Assembly (NCBI GenBank): GCA_946481265.1
Contig: CAMLNE010000192.1
Location: 1-8,175 of the forward strand
DNA length: 8,175 nt
Direction: 5' to 3'
Source of the DNA: an uncultured Panacagrimonas sp.
GTDB taxonomy: Bacteria > Pseudomonadota > Gammaproteobacteria > Nevskiales > Nevskiaceae
Under the pieces are notes generated by a model that searched no databases, had not been told where the DNA came from, and worked only from the letters and a program-made list of their open reading frames with translations. The position numbers and the translations under genes were made by a program. Shown here in pieces: positions 6,391-8,175 of the stretch. Each line of letters opens with the position of its first letter. Position 1 is the stretch's first letter.

Positions 6391-6410
6391 ATTACAGGAG
6401 GCACTGTGCG

Positions 6411-6734
6411 ATGAATCTGAACATCTCCGGCCATCACCTCGACCTGACTCCGCCCCTGCGTGATTACGTGGCGACGAAGCTGAAGCGCATCGAGCGCCAC
6501 TTCGACCACCTGATCAACGCGGACGTGATCCTCTCGGTCGAGAAGCTGCGGCACAAGGCGGAGGCCACGGTCCATGCCAGTGGTGCCGACCTGCATGCCG
6601 AGGCGGTGGTCGAAGAGGACATGTACGCCGCCATCGATGCGCTGATGGACAAGCTCGACCAGCAGACGCGCAAGCACAAGGAGAAGCTGCGTCATCACCA
6701 CGTCAAGACCGCCGTCAAGCGCACGGTCCAATAG
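6411..6734 (+). CDS. hpf: Ribosome hibernation promoting factor (short HPF/YhbH family)
   Basis: HPF binds the 30S decoding centre and promotes inactive 100S ribosome dimers in stationary phase or starvation. The 107-residue protein is the short form, slightly longer than E. coli HPF (95). It begins MNLNISGHHLDLTPPLRDYV, followed by KLKRIERHFDHLINADVILSVEK and a basic, lysine- and histidine-rich C-terminus (RKHKEKLRHHHVKTAVKR) suited to rRNA binding. The start is the ATG at 6411, set by a perfect AGGAGG (6396-6401) at 9-nt spacing, by far the best in the window. An in-frame GTG at 6366 would add 15 residues with no family similarity. It lies 72 bp after rpoN and is followed by a strong terminator. 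This suggests rpoN-hpf cotranscription with high hpf translation. Confidence 0.95.
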   Translation: MNLNISGHHLDLTPPLRDYVATKLKRIERHFDHLINADVILSVEKLRHKAEATVHASGADLHAEAVVEEDMYAAIDALMDKLDQQTRKHKEKLRHHHVKTAVKRTVQ

Positions 6735-6747
6735 GCGCGCGGTTCCG

Positions 6748-6777
6748 GCCCCGTCACCCCGGTGACGGGGCTTTTTT
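6748..6777 (+). terminator. Intrinsic terminator after hpf
   Basis: GCCCCGTCACC (6748-6758) is perfectly complementary to GGTGACGGGGC (6761-6771), realistically a 10-bp stem with a 4-nt loop. It is followed directly by six T residues (6772-6777). It starts 14 nt after the hpf stop. It should end the rpoN-hpf transcript, so ptsN needs its own promoter. Confidence 0.95.
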
Positions 6778-7134
6778 GCGAGCCCCGTGGATCGGCGGGA
6801 GGACAGGGTCGTTCCGGCGGCGCGGCGATCGCCGGTGCGGATTGCGCGAGACGGAAGCGCGCGCGCTGGTGCCAGGTTCGAAGCGCGCGCCGGGGCGAGG
6901 CTCGAAGCGGCCGACTCCCCGGGCGCAGCGGAGACGAGCGGACACCGGGCACACCACCGGCAGGAATACCATCGGCAGGACATGTCCCTGCCCACCGGAT
7001 GGCCGCATTTCCCTGCGGCCCGGCTTGGCGGCGGACTTCATCCTTCCGCTTTGGGCCTTTGCGCCGAACCTTGTTCCGTTCATCCACGGGGCCGCCGGGG
7101 TGGCGGCCGGCGGGCCTGATCGCACCCTGCGAAG
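6778..7134. other. Gene-free region between the hpf terminator and the ptsN promoter
   Basis: No open frame here looks like a real gene: the long ones run through the terminator or antisense through ptsN and have GC-driven, Arg/Pro/Gly-rich composition. The region contains a 12-bp palindrome CGGCGATCGCCG (6823-6834). GAAGCGCGCGC occurs twice (6854-6864, 6880-6890), and AGG(T/C)TCGAAGCG occurs twice at 24-bp spacing (6874-6885, 6898-6909). There is a 7-bp stem GGCCGCA/TGCGGCC around a 6-nt loop (7001-7020) and a 7-bp stem GGCCGCC/GGCGGCC around a 5-nt loop (7090-7108). I cannot assign a function; an unannotated small RNA or a decayed sequence are both possible. Confidence 0.6.
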
Positions 7135-7163
7135 AACCTTTTTTATCGGGAAGCGACCATAAT
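7135..7163 (+). promoter_or_regulatory. Probable promoter of ptsN
   Basis: CATAAT at 7158-7163 is a good -10 hexamer; the -35 position (AACCTT, 7135-7140, 17-bp spacer) is a weak match. Transcription would start near 7170, giving a leader of about 50 nt. The terminator after hpf makes an independent ptsN promoter necessary. The T6 run at 7139-7144 lies in the spacer region and could add curvature. No -24/-12 sigma-54 element was seen. Confidence 0.45.
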
Positions 7164-7222
7164 TCGCACCCACAGAATCACTTGAGCGCGCGCACGCGCC
7201 TCCCAGAACTGGAGCCGAACAG

Positions 7223-7684
7223 ATGAAGTTGACCGAGATCCTGAGTGCCGAGCGCGTCGTCAGCGGGACTGCCGTGACGAGCAAGAAGAAGGCCCTCGAA
7301 GAGTTGTCCAACCTGCTTGCGACCGGGGCGGCCAATCTCGGTAGCCAGGAGGTTTTCAACAGCCTCACGGGGCGCGAGAAGCTCGGCAGCACCGGCTTGG
7401 GGCACGGTGTGGCCATCCCGCACGGCCGTGTCGCCGGCGTCGACCGCAGCGTGGGCGCGTTCATGCGCCTCAAGCACCCGGTCGACTACGACTCGCATGA
7501 CGGCAACCCGGTGGACCTGATCTTCGGCCTGCTGGTGCCGCAGACCGCCACCGAGGCCCACCTCAAGCACCTGGCCGCCGTCGCCGAGATGTTTTCCGAC
7601 GATGACTTCTGCGCCAAGCTGCGCCAGGCTCAGGACAACGCCTCCCTGCACGCCCTGCTGTCCGGCTACAACCCTGCGCGCTGA
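7223..7684 (+). CDS. ptsN: PTS IIA-like nitrogen regulatory protein (EIIA-Ntr)
   Basis: PtsN is the terminal phosphate acceptor of the nitrogen-type phosphotransferase chain (PtsP to NPr/HPr to PtsN). In other bacteria it controls potassium transport, stress and carbon/nitrogen functions through its phosphorylation state. The 153-residue protein is a complete fructose/mannitol-type IIA domain. The phosphorylated His is His67 in GLGHGVAIPHGR, and REKLGSTGLG precedes it. VDLIFGLLVPQ and HLKHLAAVAEMFSDDDF follow as in the family. The start is the ATG at 7223, with GGAG (7211-7214) at 8-nt spacing. It is the usual neighbour of rpoN-hpf but is separated here by a terminator and about 445 bp. hprK downstream suggests that the phosphocarrier feeding this protein is also controlled by serine phosphorylation. 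Confidence 0.96.
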   Translation: MKLTEILSAERVVSGTAVTSKKKALEELSNLLATGAANLGSQEVFNSLTGREKLGSTGLGHGVAIPHGRVAGVDRSVGAFMRLKHPVDYDSHDGNPVDLIFGLLVPQTATEAHLKHLAAVAEMFSDDDFCAKLRQAQDNASLHALLSGYNPAR

Positions 7685-7698
7685 GGCAGTCCCGACCG

Positions 7699-7761
7699 AT
7701 GAAGACGTCGCGGCTGGCGCGGTCCTGCCGGCGCCATGCGCCGTCCAGGAAGGCCCGGTAA
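7699..7761 (+). CDS. Doubtful 20-residue basic ORF between ptsN and hprK
   Basis: ATG at 7699 opens a 20-codon frame (MKTSRLARSCRRHAPSRKAR) ending at TAA 7759-7761, with GAGG (7683-7686) 12 nt upstream. Eight of 20 residues are Lys or Arg. It covers a stem-loop at 7723-7750. It may be a leader peptide or a chance frame in GC-rich DNA; no family is recognised. Confidence 0.15.
   Translation: MKTSRLARSCRRHAPSRKAR
7723..7750 (+). other. Stem-loop in the ptsN-hprK gap
   Basis: TCCTG (7723-7727) pairs with CAGGA (7746-7750), and CGGCGC (7729-7734) pairs with GCGCCG (7738-7743) around a CAT loop. A small 1x2 internal loop separates the two helices. There is no T-run after it, so it is more likely a processing or stability element of the ptsN-hprK message than a terminator. 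Confidence 0.4.
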
Positions 7762-7813
7762 GGCCGCCGCCCGCCGTCACCTTGCCTGCCCCGAGAGGTT
7801 CACGAGCCCATCC

Positions 7814-8175
7814 ATGAGCGCCACTGCGAAGGTCACGCTGCACGGTGTCTTCGTCGAGATCTTCGGACTGGGCGTGTTGCTGGCGGGCAAGAGCGGCGTG
7901 GGCAAGAGCGAACTCGCGCTGGAGATGCTCGCGCGGGGCCACCGCCTGATCGCCGACGACGCGGCCGAGTTCGAGCTGGCCCATGACGGCCGCGTGGTCG
8001 GACGCTGTCCGCCGCTGCTGTATGGCTTTCTCGAGGTGCGCGGGCTGGGGGTGCTGCACATCGGGCGCATGTTCGGTGAGCCGGCCCTGCGCGCGAGCAA
8101 GGCCCTGGACCTGATCCTGCGGCTGGATGCCGCCAGCGAGTACGCCGATCCGCCCGACCGCCTGCACGGCCGCCG
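7814..8175 (+). CDS. hprK: HPr kinase/phosphorylase, catalytic domain (3' end outside window)
   Basis: HprK phosphorylates a regulatory serine of the phosphocarrier HPr and also reverses the reaction. The visible 120 residues hold the catalytic core: VTLHGVFVEIFGLGVLL (family His10), Walker A GKSGVGKS (25-32), RGHRLIADD (catalytic-type Asp48/Asp49) and the HprK signature LEVRGLGVLHIGRMFG (73-88). Full-length family members, including those I recall from Xanthomonas, carry about 130 residues before this core. Here the ATG at 7814 opens directly on it. The frame upstream is closed by TGA at 7700, and ptsN ends at 7684, so the N-terminal domain is absent. An in-frame ATG at 7736 would add 26 residues unlike HprK-N. 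A weak GAGAGG (7793-7798) lies 15 nt upstream. The short form resembles alphaproteobacterial HprK. Confidence 0.9.
   Translation, partial: MSATAKVTLHGVFVEIFGLGVLLAGKSGVGKSELALEMLARGHRLIADDAAEFELAHDGRVVGRCPPLLYGFLEVRGLGVLHIGRMFGEPALRASKALDLILRLDAASEYADPPDRLHGR

Noticed and set aside
6339..6410. Sigma-54 (-24/-12) promoter before hpf
   Set aside because: No GG-N10-GC arrangement resembling the consensus was found; no clear sigma-70 promoter was found either, so hpf is probably read from rpoN.
7120..7144. Possible intrinsic terminator: TCGCA/TGCGA stem followed by T6
   Set aside because: The stem is only 5 bp and 6 nt separate it from the T-run; the T-run fits better as part of the ptsN promoter spacer.
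6754..7473. 239-codon antisense open frame through the hpf-ptsN gap
   Set aside because: It runs antisense over about 250 bp of ptsN and through the terminator, has low-complexity basic composition and no recognisable domain. A real antisense gene cannot be fully excluded without homology searches.
1..8175. Mobile element, CRISPR array, tRNA/rRNA or defence system
   Set aside because: No transposase, integrase, regularly spaced repeats, tRNA-like cloverleaf or defence-type protein was found; the window is core housekeeping DNA.

Overview
The window is a GC-rich (clearly well above 60% by eye) piece of a proteobacterial chromosome. Gene order and protein sequences point to a gammaproteobacterium, most likely of the Xanthomonadales/Lysobacterales. 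The main pointers are the conserved block kdsD-kdsC-lptC-lptA-lptB-rpoN-hpf-ptsN, and the presence of an hprK gene straight after ptsN, where enteric bacteria have rapZ. The exact genus cannot be read from the sequence. The window is mostly well-described core genome. I see no phage, transposon, CRISPR array or defence system.

Layout. Positions 2-430 hold the C-terminal end of a class I photolyase (phr, + strand), which faces a convergent Sir2-family NAD-dependent deacylase (cobB, - strand, 510-1223). A 62-bp divergent promoter region separates cobB from a tightly packed five-gene operon. In it, kdsD and kdsC make the Kdo precursor of LPS, and lptC, lptA and lptB encode the inner-membrane anchor, periplasmic bridge and ATPase of the LPS export machine. 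All four junctions overlap, by 1-4, 4, 14 and 4 nt, so translation is probably coupled throughout. A 213-bp gap holding two strong dyads, a sigma-70 promoter and a short upstream ORF leads into rpoN (sigma-54). hpf (ribosome hibernation factor) follows, with an excellent Shine-Dalgarno sequence, and ends in a textbook intrinsic terminator.

A gene-free stretch of about 445 bp (6778-7222), unusually long for this locus, carries hairpins and short repeats before ptsN (EIIA-Ntr). After a further 129 bp comes the start of hprK (HPr kinase/phosphorylase), cut by the window end. As it stands, hprK begins directly at the catalytic P-loop domain and has no room upstream for the usual N-terminal domain.

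How the genes work together: the first operon makes the LPS inner-core sugar and exports LPS. The second block joins alternative sigma factor control (nitrogen/stress genes), ribosome hibernation and the nitrogen-type phosphotransferase branch, with HprK as a likely regulator of the phosphocarrier protein. The points most worth a second look are the N-terminally minimal HprK, a possible leaderless 12-codon ORF whose stop overlaps the rpoN start codon, the dyads around rpoN and hpf, and an altered acyl-selectivity position in the sirtuin.
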